Below are positions 34,825-42,242 of a DNA stretch of 64,000 nt, one piece after another (the first letter of the stretch is position 1; every line of letters begins with the position of its first letter). The notes under the pieces are model-generated. The model did no database searches. It was not told where the DNA came from and worked only from the letters and a program-made list of their open reading frames with translations. A program made the position numbers and the translations under genes. Source of the stretch: an uncultured Prevotellaceae bacterium (lineage in GTDB: Bacteria; Bacteroidota; Bacteroidia; Bacteroidales; Bacteroidaceae); NCBI GenBank assembly GCA_900320045.1, contig ONQT01000005.1, forward strand, positions 1 to 64,000. Direction: 5' to 3'.

Positions 34825-36966
34825 ATGAAGAAAACCGTTTTTCTCCTTCTCAAGATTCTGGGTGGTCTGCTGGCTACCGTTGTAGTGATACTCACAGGCC
34901 TCTTCATAGCCCTCAACACTTCCTATGTCCAAAACAAACTGATGCAGCATGCTACGGCAGAGCTACAGGACTACCTGCAGACCGAGGTGAAGATTGACAG
35001 CATCAGTGTCCATATCTTTGGCGAGGACCTACTCATGCACGGGCTGAAGGTCAAGGACCGCCAGCAGCGCGATATGCTGGAGTTGGAGCAACTGGGCGTT
35101 GAGCTCAAACTGGCGAATCTGATGAAGCGGCAGATATATATCACAGAAGCCCAAGTCAAGGGATTGACGGCGCGTCTCTACAAGCCTGCAACCGACAGCG
35201 ACAGCGTGGCAAACTACCAGTTCATCATTGACGCCTTTAAGAAGAACAAGAAGGATGCCCCCAAAGACAGTATCGGACAGCCTAAAAAGAAAAAAGAGAA
35301 GTTCACCTTCGAGGCAGACCTGATTGAACTGGAGCGCATCCATCTGACCTTCAACGACAAGAAGAGCGAATTAGGACGCCTTGTCTACAAGAGAAATCGT
35401 AAAGGTCAGCAGCACATAGACCTCCGCGACGTGGTCTATGAATGGTATCGAACCAACAAGAAAGGAATCAAATTCTTCCAGCGTTTGCGACTGGCCAAGA
35501 TGGACGCATACGAGAAAGACGGCCGTCGCTTCATCGATATCGACAGCGTTTTCTACTTCACTAACAATCCCCTCCCCCGCAAGAACACCAACAAGCCCAA
35601 GCGAGGCTTCTTCGATGCCGGCCACTTCGATATCAAGGCAGCCCTGCATTTCGAACTGCTACACGCCGACAAGGACAGCGTCGTAGCCCAGCTCACCAAA
35701 GGTAACATCCTCGACCGCGGTTCTGACCTGAACATCACGAGTCTACAGCTTCGTGCCCACACAGACATGAAGACAATACACCTGAGCGACGTCGTCATCA
35801 AGATGCCTTGCACCGCCCTTGGTTTCAAGAGTGCAACCGTCCAGCTACCCAGCAAAAAACTGAATCGGCCCTTCACATTCCAGACTTCGCTCATCAGGGG
35901 TCGGACGCTGCTACACGATATTGCTCGTCCCTTTGCCCCCGTGCTCAAGCATTTCAATACGCCTGTCTACTTCCAGACCGTCATGTTCGGCGACAGCGAC
36001 AACCTGCACTTCCGCAACATCAGGGTTAACACGGACAAAGACCGGATGGTAGCATTCGCCATCGGCAACATCTCGGGCCTGAAGGACAAATACCAACTCA
36101 AGGTACAGTTCAACATCACCAGCATGACTACGAATGGTGCTGAAGCTGAGCGCCTCATCAACCAGTTTGTCGTCAGGAAGTTCATGATGAAACAGCTGAA
36201 CGCCTTAGGACGCATCACGTACAACGGACACTTCGAGGTGCTCTATAAAAAGGTGCAGTTTGCTGGCCGCTTAGGATCCGTTGCCGGACCTATCGACTTC
36301 CAGTTTGCCTTAGACGGTCTGAACAAGTACGTCTATGGCTCTACCAAGACCGACTCCTTTATGCTAGGACGTGTCATGGACATGCCAGAAATCGGCAAGA
36401 TTGTCTGCAAGGCCAACTTCAAGTTCGACATCTCCAAGCCCCGTACGGCTATCATGCGTCGGAAGTTAGGCGGTAAGCTGCCCATCGGACACGTGGATGC
36501 CGACATCCCTGAGGCAAGATACAAGAAGCTGACAGTACGCAATATCACTGCCGAAATTAACAGTAACGGTGCCGTTGCCGATGGACATATCAACGTCAAG
36601 GGCAAGCGTGTCGATGTGCTCTGCTCCTTCTCCTTCACGAATACCGACCAGATGCAGAAGACCAAGATCAAGCCAGGCATCCGCTTCCACAAGATGTCCG
36701 ATGAAGACAAGGCTGAAAGGGATGCTCGCAAGGCGGCAGAAGCAGCGGCCAAAGCCGAGATCAAAGCCCAGAAGCGTGCCGTGAAGGATTCGCTCAAGGC
36801 CGTCAAGAATGCTGCGAAGGCGGAGAAGAAGGCTGCTAAAGAACAGGAGAAGGCTGTCAAAGATGCTATCAAGGCACAGGAGAAGGCCGCAAAAGCCGCC
36901 GCCAAGGCAGCCCGTAAAGCCCAGAAGGATTCCATCAAAGCGGCCAAGAAAGCTGCCAGTCAGTAA
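34825..36966 (+). CDS. AsmA/TamB-like envelope protein with a Lys/Ala-rich tail
   Basis: The 713-residue product has one N-terminal membrane helix (LLKILGGLLATVVVILTGLFIALNTSYVQNKL) and then a long beta-rich periplasmic region. YLQTEVKIDSISVHIFGEDLLMHGLKVKD resembles the start of AsmA/TamB-type proteins, which bridge inner and outer membranes for lipid or protein transfer. Length matches the N-terminal half of Bacteroidetes TamB only, and no TamB C-terminal barrel-docking domain is present. Residues about 640-713 are a highly charged Ala/Lys repeat (KAAKEQEKAVKDAIKAQEKAAK), likely a helix or nucleic-acid/peptidoglycan-binding tail. Exact function unknown. Confidence 0.7.
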   Translation: MKKTVFLLLKILGGLLATVVVILTGLFIALNTSYVQNKLMQHATAELQDYLQTEVKIDSISVHIFGEDLLMHGLKVKDRQQRDMLELEQLGVELKLANLMKRQIYITEAQVKGLTARLYKPATDSDSVANYQFIIDAFKKNKKDAPKDSIGQPKKKKEKFTFEADLIELERIHLTFNDKKSELGRLVYKRNRKGQQHIDLRDVVYEWYRTNKKGIKFFQRLRLAKMDAYEKDGRRFIDIDSVFYFTNNPLPRKNTNKPKRGFFDAGHFDIKAALHFELLHADKDSVVAQLTKGNILDRGSDLNITSLQLRAHTDMKTIHLSDVVIKMPCTALGFKSATVQLPSKKLNRPFTFQTSLIRGRTLLHDIARPFAPVLKHFNTPVYFQTVMFGDSDNLHFRNIRVNTDKDRMVAFAIGNISGLKDKYQLKVQFNITSMTTNGAEAERLINQFVVRKFMMKQLNALGRITYNGHFEVLYKKVQFAGRLGSVAGPIDFQFALDGLNKYVYGSTKTDSFMLGRVMDMPEIGKIVCKANFKFDISKPRTAIMRRKLGGKLPIGHVDADIPEARYKKLTVRNITAEINSNGAVADGHINVKGKRVDVLCSFSFTNTDQMQKTKIKPGIRFHKMSDEDKAERDARKAAEAAAKAEIKAQKRAVKDSLKAVKNAAKAEKKAAKEQEKAVKDAIKAQEKAAKAAAKAARKAQKDSIKAAKKAASQ

Positions 36967-36971
36967 TGCCG

Positions 36972-37625
36972 CTATTCCTTGGACTTCGCTTCGTAAGTCT
37001 GATAAACCAGATAATAGCTGTCAGCGCAGAGCATGAAACTGTCGCTGACAGCTTCGTTTAGTGTTCCTTGCCACCACTGCTGATAGGCATAAGACTCCCA
37101 CCTCAGGCCCTTGGAACGAATGGACGACGAACCAAAGTTAAAGATACTGACCTGCTGACGGGGGAAAGAGGCAAAGGTGCGGTCGCCCTGAGCAGGAGTA
37201 AAGAAGCCTGTATTCGTGAACATCATGCCCTCGATGCCCATTTCGCGATAATAGCGCATCAGCAGCGAGATATTGCCTAAAGTATGGTCCTCACGCATTC
37301 CCGTCGTGCCTAAATAGGCGATACGATGCCAGCCCTGTCGCAGACAATAGCGTGTCGCCTTAGTCAGGTCGTTGTCTTCCTGCTCGTCAATTTGTATCAG
37401 CCTGTCATGGTATTCAGCAGGAACACTGTCGCCGTCGCCAATGATAAGCGGTGAAAAGTCTGAAGTCTGAGGTCTGAGGTCTGAGGTCTGAGGTGATAGG
37501 CGGGCCAGTTTGGTGATGGCTCCGTCGCAACACACCAGCTGAGGTGCATTGCGGAGGACTTCCAACGGCACGGGGTGGACGGGAAACTCACCATTGGCTA
37601 CTATGACAACATCAAACTGTTCCAT
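36972..37625 (-). CDS. thiN: Thiamine pyrophosphokinase
   Basis: The enzyme transfers pyrophosphate from ATP to thiamine, giving TPP. The 217-residue product has LVCCDGAITKLA, the substrate loop IIGDGDSVP near residues 60-68, and the metal site DEQEDNDLTKATRY. Between the CDGA helix and IIGDGDS, residues about 43-57 (SPQTSDLRPQTSDFS) are an insertion encoded by a reiterated tctgagg word. It overlaps the pnuT start by 14 bp and is the last gene of the TPP-riboswitch operon. Confidence 0.92.
   Translation of the reverse strand: MEQFDVVIVANGEFPVHPVPLEVLRNAPQLVCCDGAITKLARLSPQTSDLRPQTSDFSPLIIGDGDSVPAEYHDRLIQIDEQEDNDLTKATRYCLRQGWHRIAYLGTTGMREDHTLGNISLLMRYYREMGIEGMMFTNTGFFTPAQGDRTFASFPRQQVSIFNFGSSSIRSKGLRWESYAYQQWWQGTLNEAVSDSFMLCADSYYLVYQTYEAKSKE
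37457..37498. repeat. In-frame tctgaggt tandem repeat inside thiN
   Basis: Five near-identical copies of the 8-bp unit (agtctga, agtctgag, gtctgag, gtctgag, gtctgagg) run together. The unit length is not a multiple of three, so the array reads through different frames yet stays open and in frame overall. It encodes residues 43-57. Confidence 0.85.
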
Positions 37626-38226
37626 GACTTGCTTTCTCGTATTTGGTTATTTTCACCTGTTGCTTCCACTTGAAATAGCCCGCAACGGCAATGGCGACAT
37701 ACAGTCCGTAGAGTCCGGCTTTGAAGGGGATGCCTTTCTGGACATAGAGTACACAGCACACCGCATCGACGACAATCCAGAAGAACCACTGTTCCAGATA
37801 CTTGCGGGCCAACGCCCACATGCCGATGAAGCTGAGGGCATTGGTGAACGAGTCGAGGACGGGAACGGTGGAGTTTGTATACCTTATTAATATATAATAG
37901 ATGGCTCCCCACGACAGCAGGAAACACACAAAGGCAGGCAGATATTGGCGGCGAGGCATGTGGATGATGGGCAATTCTTTGTGCATCTTGCGCGTCTTCT
38001 TGAATTTCCAGATGGCAAGGCCGTAAATGGCGGCTACCATATAGTAGCACGCCATTCCGGCATCTCCGTAAAGGCCGTGACCCCAATAGAGATAGATGTC
38101 CAAGGCCGGCATGATAATACCAAGAAGCCACAGCCAAATGCTGGCCCGATACTCCAGCCAAATGTATATCAGACCGAGTATCGTGGTCAGTATGTCAAGC
38201 CAATATGTCGCCCAAAACTCATTCAT
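37612..38226 (-). CDS. pnuT: PnuT-type thiamine transporter (PnuC family)
   Basis: A 204-residue inner-membrane protein with seven hydrophobic segments and the PnuC-family signature (DILTTILGLIYIWLEYRASIWLWLLGI, then YYMVAAIYGLAIWKFK and FFWIVVDAVCCVLYVQKGIPFKAGLYGLYVAIAVAGYFKW). PnuC itself carries nicotinamide riboside. Position between a TPP-riboswitch-controlled TonB receptor and thiamine pyrophosphokinase identifies it as the thiamine-specific branch PnuT, predicted in Bacteroidetes by comparative genomics. Thiamine is trapped by ThiN after entry. Confidence 0.88.
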   Translation of the reverse strand: MNEFWATYWLDILTTILGLIYIWLEYRASIWLWLLGIIMPALDIYLYWGHGLYGDAGMACYYMVAAIYGLAIWKFKKTRKMHKELPIIHMPRRQYLPAFVCFLLSWGAIYYILIRYTNSTVPVLDSFTNALSFIGMWALARKYLEQWFFWIVVDAVCCVLYVQKGIPFKAGLYGLYVAIAVAGYFKWKQQVKITKYEKASHGTV

Positions 38227-38227
38227 C

Positions 38228-40549
38228 TTAGAAGTTCACGGACAGATGTGCCATGATGTTAAAGGGTGCCGAGGGTGCGAAACCTGCTGCTCCGCTGTCA
38301 CGGATGCCCCACTGGTTGACAGCCTTGATACTGCCATCGCTATTCTGGGCGAGCTGCGGTGCTGCCCATCCGTTGTTGTCGTACTTGGCAGAGAAGAGGT
38401 TGTTGAGCGTCAGTCCCACCGTAGCCTCCTTGATACCCTGCTGTTTCAGGGAGAAAGTATAGGAGAGATCGAGATTGACGTTGAAGTGGCGCTTGAGCAA
38501 CAGCGTCTCATACGTCGTTTGGCCGTTCTCGTCCGTGCACTCCATCTCGCTGAAACCCGTGTTCGTCAGATACTGATCACTGATGTACTGTCCCTGTGCA
38601 CTGGCCTTGAAGCCCTGCCAGGTGAAGGTCAGGATGTGGTTCATGATGAAGGATGGCGAGAAGGCCAGCGGCTGGTCACCGATGTTTACATTGGTCTGAC
38701 CGTCATTCAGCGTCACCACCATATCCTTCACACGGTTGCGACTCCAGGTGGCGTTGGCATCCCAGCGCAGGAAATCGAAGGGCTGCCAGGCAGCCTCCAG
38801 CTCAAGACCCAAGCGGTAGCTCTTGTCGAGATTCTTGGTCAGCGCTTCGCCAATGGCATTCAACTCGCCCGTCAGCACCAGCTGGTCCTTGTAGTGCATC
38901 CAGTAGAGGTTGGCGCCTGCCGAGAAGCGTTCACTCTGAAACTTGTATCCTGCCTCCAGGTCGCCCAGCCGCTCGGCCTTGGCCACGCAATCGGAACGCG
39001 TGGGATTGGCCACCTGCTGCATGAAGTTGTTACGAACGGGTTCCTTGTGACCGATGCCATAGGACAGATAGACCTTGTGCTGGCGGTTGATGTCGTAGTT
39101 CAGACCAGCCTTCGGATTGAAGAAGTCGTAGCTGTTGTCGATAATCCAGCGGCCGTCGGCATTGGCGCCATACTGCACCGTGGGGTTCTGCATCTTATAG
39201 CGAACATGACGGTACTGCAGATCGACGAAAGCGCTCAAGCCGCGCAGGAACTCGTAGTTCACCTTGCCATAGATGTTGAAGTCGGTCTTTCTCGAATTGT
39301 TGCGATAGTACTCAAAGTCGGGTGACAGGGCCTCCGGCGTGGGGACAGTGGTTTGAACATTGGGCTTTACCCACACGATGTGTCCGAACTGTGCGCCGTT
39401 ATAGCGGTTCCAGCCGCCACCCAATACAGCCTGCAGGCCGTTGTGGTTATCATATAGCAGCGAAGCCACAGCACCGAAGAAGTCGTTGTCCATCTTCTGC
39501 TGGTCAACAAGATCCTCGACGACGGTGTCGTCCGTGCTCATGCCAAAGTCCTTCCAAGACTTGCCGTAAAGATACTGAGTCTCCGTATTCTGGTATTGCT
39601 GATAGTAGCCCTTTCCCTTGGTATAGTGCAATCCGACATTCATATTCAGGTCGCCCGTCAGGCGCTGGTTCCACAACAGCTGGTAGTTCTGCTGGTGGTA
39701 GTTGTCCGTCTGGTCGTTATAGTATCCCGTGGGATTGCCGTTGGCATCCTTGCTGATGAGTCCGCAGGAGTTATAGCGCCTGCCGTAGCGGTCCTGCTCA
39801 TATTTCGACGTGTAGTTCCAGGCGTGATAGGTTTCCTCTATGCCATTCCAGGTAATCAGCTTCACCACCGTGTTCTCGCCGAAATACCCGGCTTGCAGCA
39901 GATAGCTGTTCAGCTTGGTGGAGGCGCGGTCCAGGTAGCCCTTTGACCCGATGTTCGACAAGCGGCCCTGCAGACCCCAGTGTCCGTTAATCAGACCCGT
40001 ACCGAAACGCAGCGTCTCCTTATGGCTGTAGTACGAACCGCCACTGACGTCAATGCCCACGAAAGGCTTGACGCCGACGTTCTCCGTCAGCATGTTCAGG
40101 GTAGCACCGAAGGCTCCGGCACCGTTGGTTGACGTTCCCACGCCACGCTGTATCTGCATGGACTTCACGCTACTGGCGAAGTCGCCCATGTTCACCCAGA
40201 ACACCGTAGAGCTCTCGGCGTCGTTCAAGGGGATGCCGTTTGCCGTAATATTGATACGACTGGGGTCGGTACCACGAACGCGCAATGAGGTGTAGCCGAT
40301 ACCGTTTCCTGCGTCGCTGGTCATCGTAATACTGGGTGTAAGCGACAGGATATAGGGCACATCCTGTCCGAAGTTCACAGCCTTAATAGCCTCCTGGCTC
40401 ATGTTCGTAAAGGCCATAGGCGTCTTCTTCGAGGCACGCGTGGAAACCACCTGCACATCCTGCAGACTGTAGGTCTTCACGGTGTCTGCTTCCTGAGCCT
40501 GAGCCACCATTCCGACAGCCAAGCTCACCATCACAAAAATCTTTCTCAT
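38228..40549 (-). CDS. TonB-dependent outer membrane receptor, probable thiamine uptake
   Basis: The 773-residue product has a signal peptide (MRKIFVMVSLAVGMVAQAQ), a TonB-box/plug region (LQDVQVVSTRASKKTPMAFTNMS, LRVRGTDPSRINITANGIPLNDAESSTVFW, IQRGVGTSTNGAGAFGATLNM) and a C-terminal 22-strand-type barrel ending FNIMAHLSVNF. It is directly downstream of a TPP riboswitch and 1 bp before pnuT, so thiamine or its phosphates are the inferred cargo. It has no CarboxypepD domain and no SusD partner, unlike the SusC protein in this window. Confidence 0.9.
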   Translation of the reverse strand: MRKIFVMVSLAVGMVAQAQEADTVKTYSLQDVQVVSTRASKKTPMAFTNMSQEAIKAVNFGQDVPYILSLTPSITMTSDAGNGIGYTSLRVRGTDPSRINITANGIPLNDAESSTVFWVNMGDFASSVKSMQIQRGVGTSTNGAGAFGATLNMLTENVGVKPFVGIDVSGGSYYSHKETLRFGTGLINGHWGLQGRLSNIGSKGYLDRASTKLNSYLLQAGYFGENTVVKLITWNGIEETYHAWNYTSKYEQDRYGRRYNSCGLISKDANGNPTGYYNDQTDNYHQQNYQLLWNQRLTGDLNMNVGLHYTKGKGYYQQYQNTETQYLYGKSWKDFGMSTDDTVVEDLVDQQKMDNDFFGAVASLLYDNHNGLQAVLGGGWNRYNGAQFGHIVWVKPNVQTTVPTPEALSPDFEYYRNNSRKTDFNIYGKVNYEFLRGLSAFVDLQYRHVRYKMQNPTVQYGANADGRWIIDNSYDFFNPKAGLNYDINRQHKVYLSYGIGHKEPVRNNFMQQVANPTRSDCVAKAERLGDLEAGYKFQSERFSAGANLYWMHYKDQLVLTGELNAIGEALTKNLDKSYRLGLELEAAWQPFDFLRWDANATWSRNRVKDMVVTLNDGQTNVNIGDQPLAFSPSFIMNHILTFTWQGFKASAQGQYISDQYLTNTGFSEMECTDENGQTTYETLLLKRHFNVNLDLSYTFSLKQQGIKEATVGLTLNNLFSAKYDNNGWAAPQLAQNSDGSIKAVNQWGIRDSGAAGFAPSAPFNIMAHLSVNF

Positions 40550-40594
40550 CTTTTACCTTATTAATAATACAAATAAGGGGATTTGTTTCATACT

Positions 40595-40673
40595 CTATCA
40601 TCCCTACGCCGGCATTATCCGTATCAGGTTCGAGGGTATTTTCTCAGCCCACACCCGTGAGCACCCCTTGACA
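40595..40673 (-). promoter_or_regulatory. TPP riboswitch (THI element)
   Basis: The minus strand shows the conserved thi-box pieces in order: GGGGTGCTC, GGCTGAGA, ATACCC, GAACCTGATACGGATAATGC and CGGCGTAGGGA, closed by a short P1 (TCA/TGA). It lies 46 nt before the TonB receptor start. Control of translation or termination by TPP is expected; I do not see a strong terminator stem between aptamer and gene, which favours translational control. Confidence 0.96.
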
Positions 40674-40693
40674 AGCACTTTGCTAATCGGATG

Positions 40694-40725
40694 CAAAGGT
40701 AGTGCAAATTGAGCGAAATACAAAA
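40694..40725 (-). promoter_or_regulatory. Promoter of the thiamine operon, proximal copy
   Basis: The minus strand has TACCTTTG (40694-40701), about 20 nt before the riboswitch. The 32-bp segment is repeated exactly at 40782-40813. Confidence 0.65.
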
Positions 40726-40781
40726 TAAAAAGACATTTTTTTGTTTTTATTTCCGAAATGCAGCCTACCTTCGATGCCAAT

Positions 40782-40813
40782 CAAAGGTAGTGCAAATTGA
40801 GCGAAATACAAAA
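40782..40813 (-). repeat. Exact 32-bp duplication of the thiamine-operon promoter segment
   Basis: Bases 40782-40813 equal 40694-40725 (start caaaggtagtgcaaattg), 88 bp apart. The -7 box TACCTTTG is intact in both, so two tandem promoters are possible. Confidence 0.85.
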
Positions 40814-40831
40814 CATTTCTGCAAAAATGTT

Positions 40832-40915
40832 GTTCCTCGTCGAAGATTTATCGTTCCTCGTCGAGGATTTAACGTTCCTCGTCGAGGAACAAGCGTTTCA
40901 CGTCGAGGAACAAAC
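40832..40915. repeat. Palindromic 21-bp repeat array (gttcctcgtcgag)
   Basis: Four units start at 40832, 40853, 40874 and 40895, an exact 21-bp period. The third unit contains the perfect palindrome GTTCCTCG-T-CGAGGAAC; the others are variants. Confidence 0.9.
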
Positions 40916-40931
40916 TTCAGAACTACCCTCT

Positions 40932-41019
40932 CGACCTTTTAGAACGTACTTCACGACCTTTTAGGACGTACCTTGCGACGTTTAAAAACGCACCTCCAAC
41001 CATTTAAAAAGGAAGGTCG
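40932..41019. repeat. 22-bp degenerate repeat array (cgaccttttaggacgtac)
   Basis: Four units start at 40932, 40954, 40976 and 40998, an exact 22-bp period. The first two are similar (cgaccttttag-acgtac); the third and fourth drift to CGTTTAAAAACG and CATTTAAAAAGG while keeping a palindromic, AT-cored form. It directly follows the 21-bp array. Confidence 0.8.
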
Positions 41020-41043
41020 CAACTCGGAAAAAACTGATTTTAT

Positions 41044-41074
41044 TTTGCTTTTTGCGTAGTTATTCGTACCTTTG
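41044..41074 (+). promoter_or_regulatory. Promoter of the pyrE-argH-argS gene string
   Basis: TTTG (41044-41047), a 19-nt spacer and TACCTTTG (41067-41074), 18 bp before the pyrE ATG. The repeat arrays end 24 bp upstream. Confidence 0.75.
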
Positions 41075-41092
41075 CACCCAAATTAGTGAGAT

Positions 41093-41725
41093 ATGGATAC
41101 GATTAAGAAGCAATTTGCACAGAAACTGATGGACATCAAGGCCATCAAACTGCAGCCCAACGAGCCGTTCACCTGGGCTTCAGGGTGGAAGTCACCCATC
41201 TATACCGACAACCGCAAGACGTTAGGTTTTGCCGATGTACGCTCGTTTGTCAAGCTGGAGTTGTGTCACGCCATCCAGCAGCACTTCCCCGAGGCCGAGG
41301 CCGTAGCGGGAGTGGCTACAGGAGCCATCGCACAGGGTGCGCTGGTAGCCGACGAGTTAGGACTGCCCTATGCCTACGTCCGTCCGAAGCCGAAAGACCA
41401 CGGTATGGGCAATCAGGTTGAGGGTGAGCTGAAGCAGGGCGCCAAGGTCATCGTCGTCGAGGACCTGATTTCCACCGGTGGCTCGTCGCTGAAGGCTGTC
41501 GAGGCCCTGCGCCAGTATGGTGTGGAGGTCATCGGCATGGTGGCATCGTTCACCTACGGCTTCCCCGTTGCTGAAGAGGCCTTTGCCGCTGCCGGCGTCA
41601 AGCTCATCACCCTGAGCGACTACAATGCCGTGCTGGAGCAGGCTGCCGAGACGGGATATATCAAGCAAGAAGAGATTGAAGTGTTGAAAGAATGGCGTAA
41701 AGACCCCGCCAAGTGGGGAGTATAG
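41093..41725 (+). CDS. pyrE: Orotate phosphoribosyltransferase
   Basis: PyrE makes orotidine monophosphate from orotate and PRPP in pyrimidine synthesis. The 210-residue product shows FTWASGWKSPIYTDNR, the YVRPKPKDHGMGNQVEG loop and the PRPP-binding motif VIVVEDLISTGGSSL near residues 118-132. Length is normal. It heads a plus-strand string of genes with short gaps. Confidence 0.96.
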   Translation: MDTIKKQFAQKLMDIKAIKLQPNEPFTWASGWKSPIYTDNRKTLGFADVRSFVKLELCHAIQQHFPEAEAVAGVATGAIAQGALVADELGLPYAYVRPKPKDHGMGNQVEGELKQGAKVIVVEDLISTGGSSLKAVEALRQYGVEVIGMVASFTYGFPVAEEAFAAAGVKLITLSDYNAVLEQAAETGYIKQEEIEVLKEWRKDPAKWGV

Positions 41726-41734
41726 TTCCCGTCA

Positions 41735-41765
41735 AACCCATTAATCCCATCATTCCCATTAAACA
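41735..41765. repeat. cccatta/cccatca word repeat after pyrE
   Basis: The 40-bp gap contains aacccatta, atcccatca and ttcccatta in succession. Same class as the words at 42178-42235. Confidence 0.6.
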
Positions 41766-42179
41766 ATGACAAAATTTGAAAGTAGCATCAAGCAAATCCC
41801 CTACCCTGTAGAGGATGTCTATCGGAATATCAGCGACCTGTCAAACCTGGAACGTGTCCGCGACCGCGTGCCGCAGGACAAGTTGGAGGACTTCGAGTTC
41901 GACAGCGACAGCGTGCAGGTCAGCGTTTCGCCTGTGGGCACCATCAAACTGCGCATCATCGAGCGCGAAGAGCCTAAGTGCGTCAAGTTCGAGACCGAGC
42001 AGTCGCCCATGCCCTTCAACCTGTGGATTCAGGTGTTGCCCGTCGACGCCAACAACAGCAAGATGAAGGTGACCGTCAAGGCCGATATCCCCTTCATGCT
42101 CAAGGGCATGGTAGCCGGTCCCCTGCAGGACGGCGTGGAGAAAATCGCCGACGTCCTGTCGCAGATTCCATATGTATAA
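41766..42179 (+). CDS. SRPBCC (START-like) family protein
   Basis: A 137-residue cytoplasmic protein of the SRPBCC/polyketide-cyclase-like fold. FESSIKQIPYPVEDVYRNISDLSNLERVRDRVP and the late IPFMLKGMVAGPLQDGVEKIADVLSQIPY fit a helix-grip ligand pocket. It has no catalytic signature. It is conserved next to pyrE in Bacteroidetes, but the role and ligand are unknown. Confidence 0.8.
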   Translation: MTKFESSIKQIPYPVEDVYRNISDLSNLERVRDRVPQDKLEDFEFDSDSVQVSVSPVGTIKLRIIEREEPKCVKFETEQSPMPFNLWIQVLPVDANNSKMKVTVKADIPFMLKGMVAGPLQDGVEKIADVLSQIPYV

Positions 42180-42238
42180 CTCATCAGCCCTATAGGACCG
42201 ATTAGCCCTATACACCCTATAGGCCCCATAAGAAAAAG
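42178..42238. repeat. ccctatag/ccgattag word repeat before argH
   Basis: The 63-bp gap is a chain of agccctatagg, accgattag, ccctatac, accctatagg and ccccataag. Confidence 0.7.
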
Positions 42239-42242
42239 AACT

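Noticed and set aside
37612-38226. Nicotinamide riboside transporter PnuC
   Set aside because: Family membership is right, but the TPP riboswitch, TonB receptor and thiamine pyrophosphokinase neighbours make thiamine the better cargo.
40832-41019. Possible CRISPR array or integron att sites
   Set aside because: Repeats are directly adjacent with 21-22 bp period, no unique spacers, no cas or integrase gene in the window.
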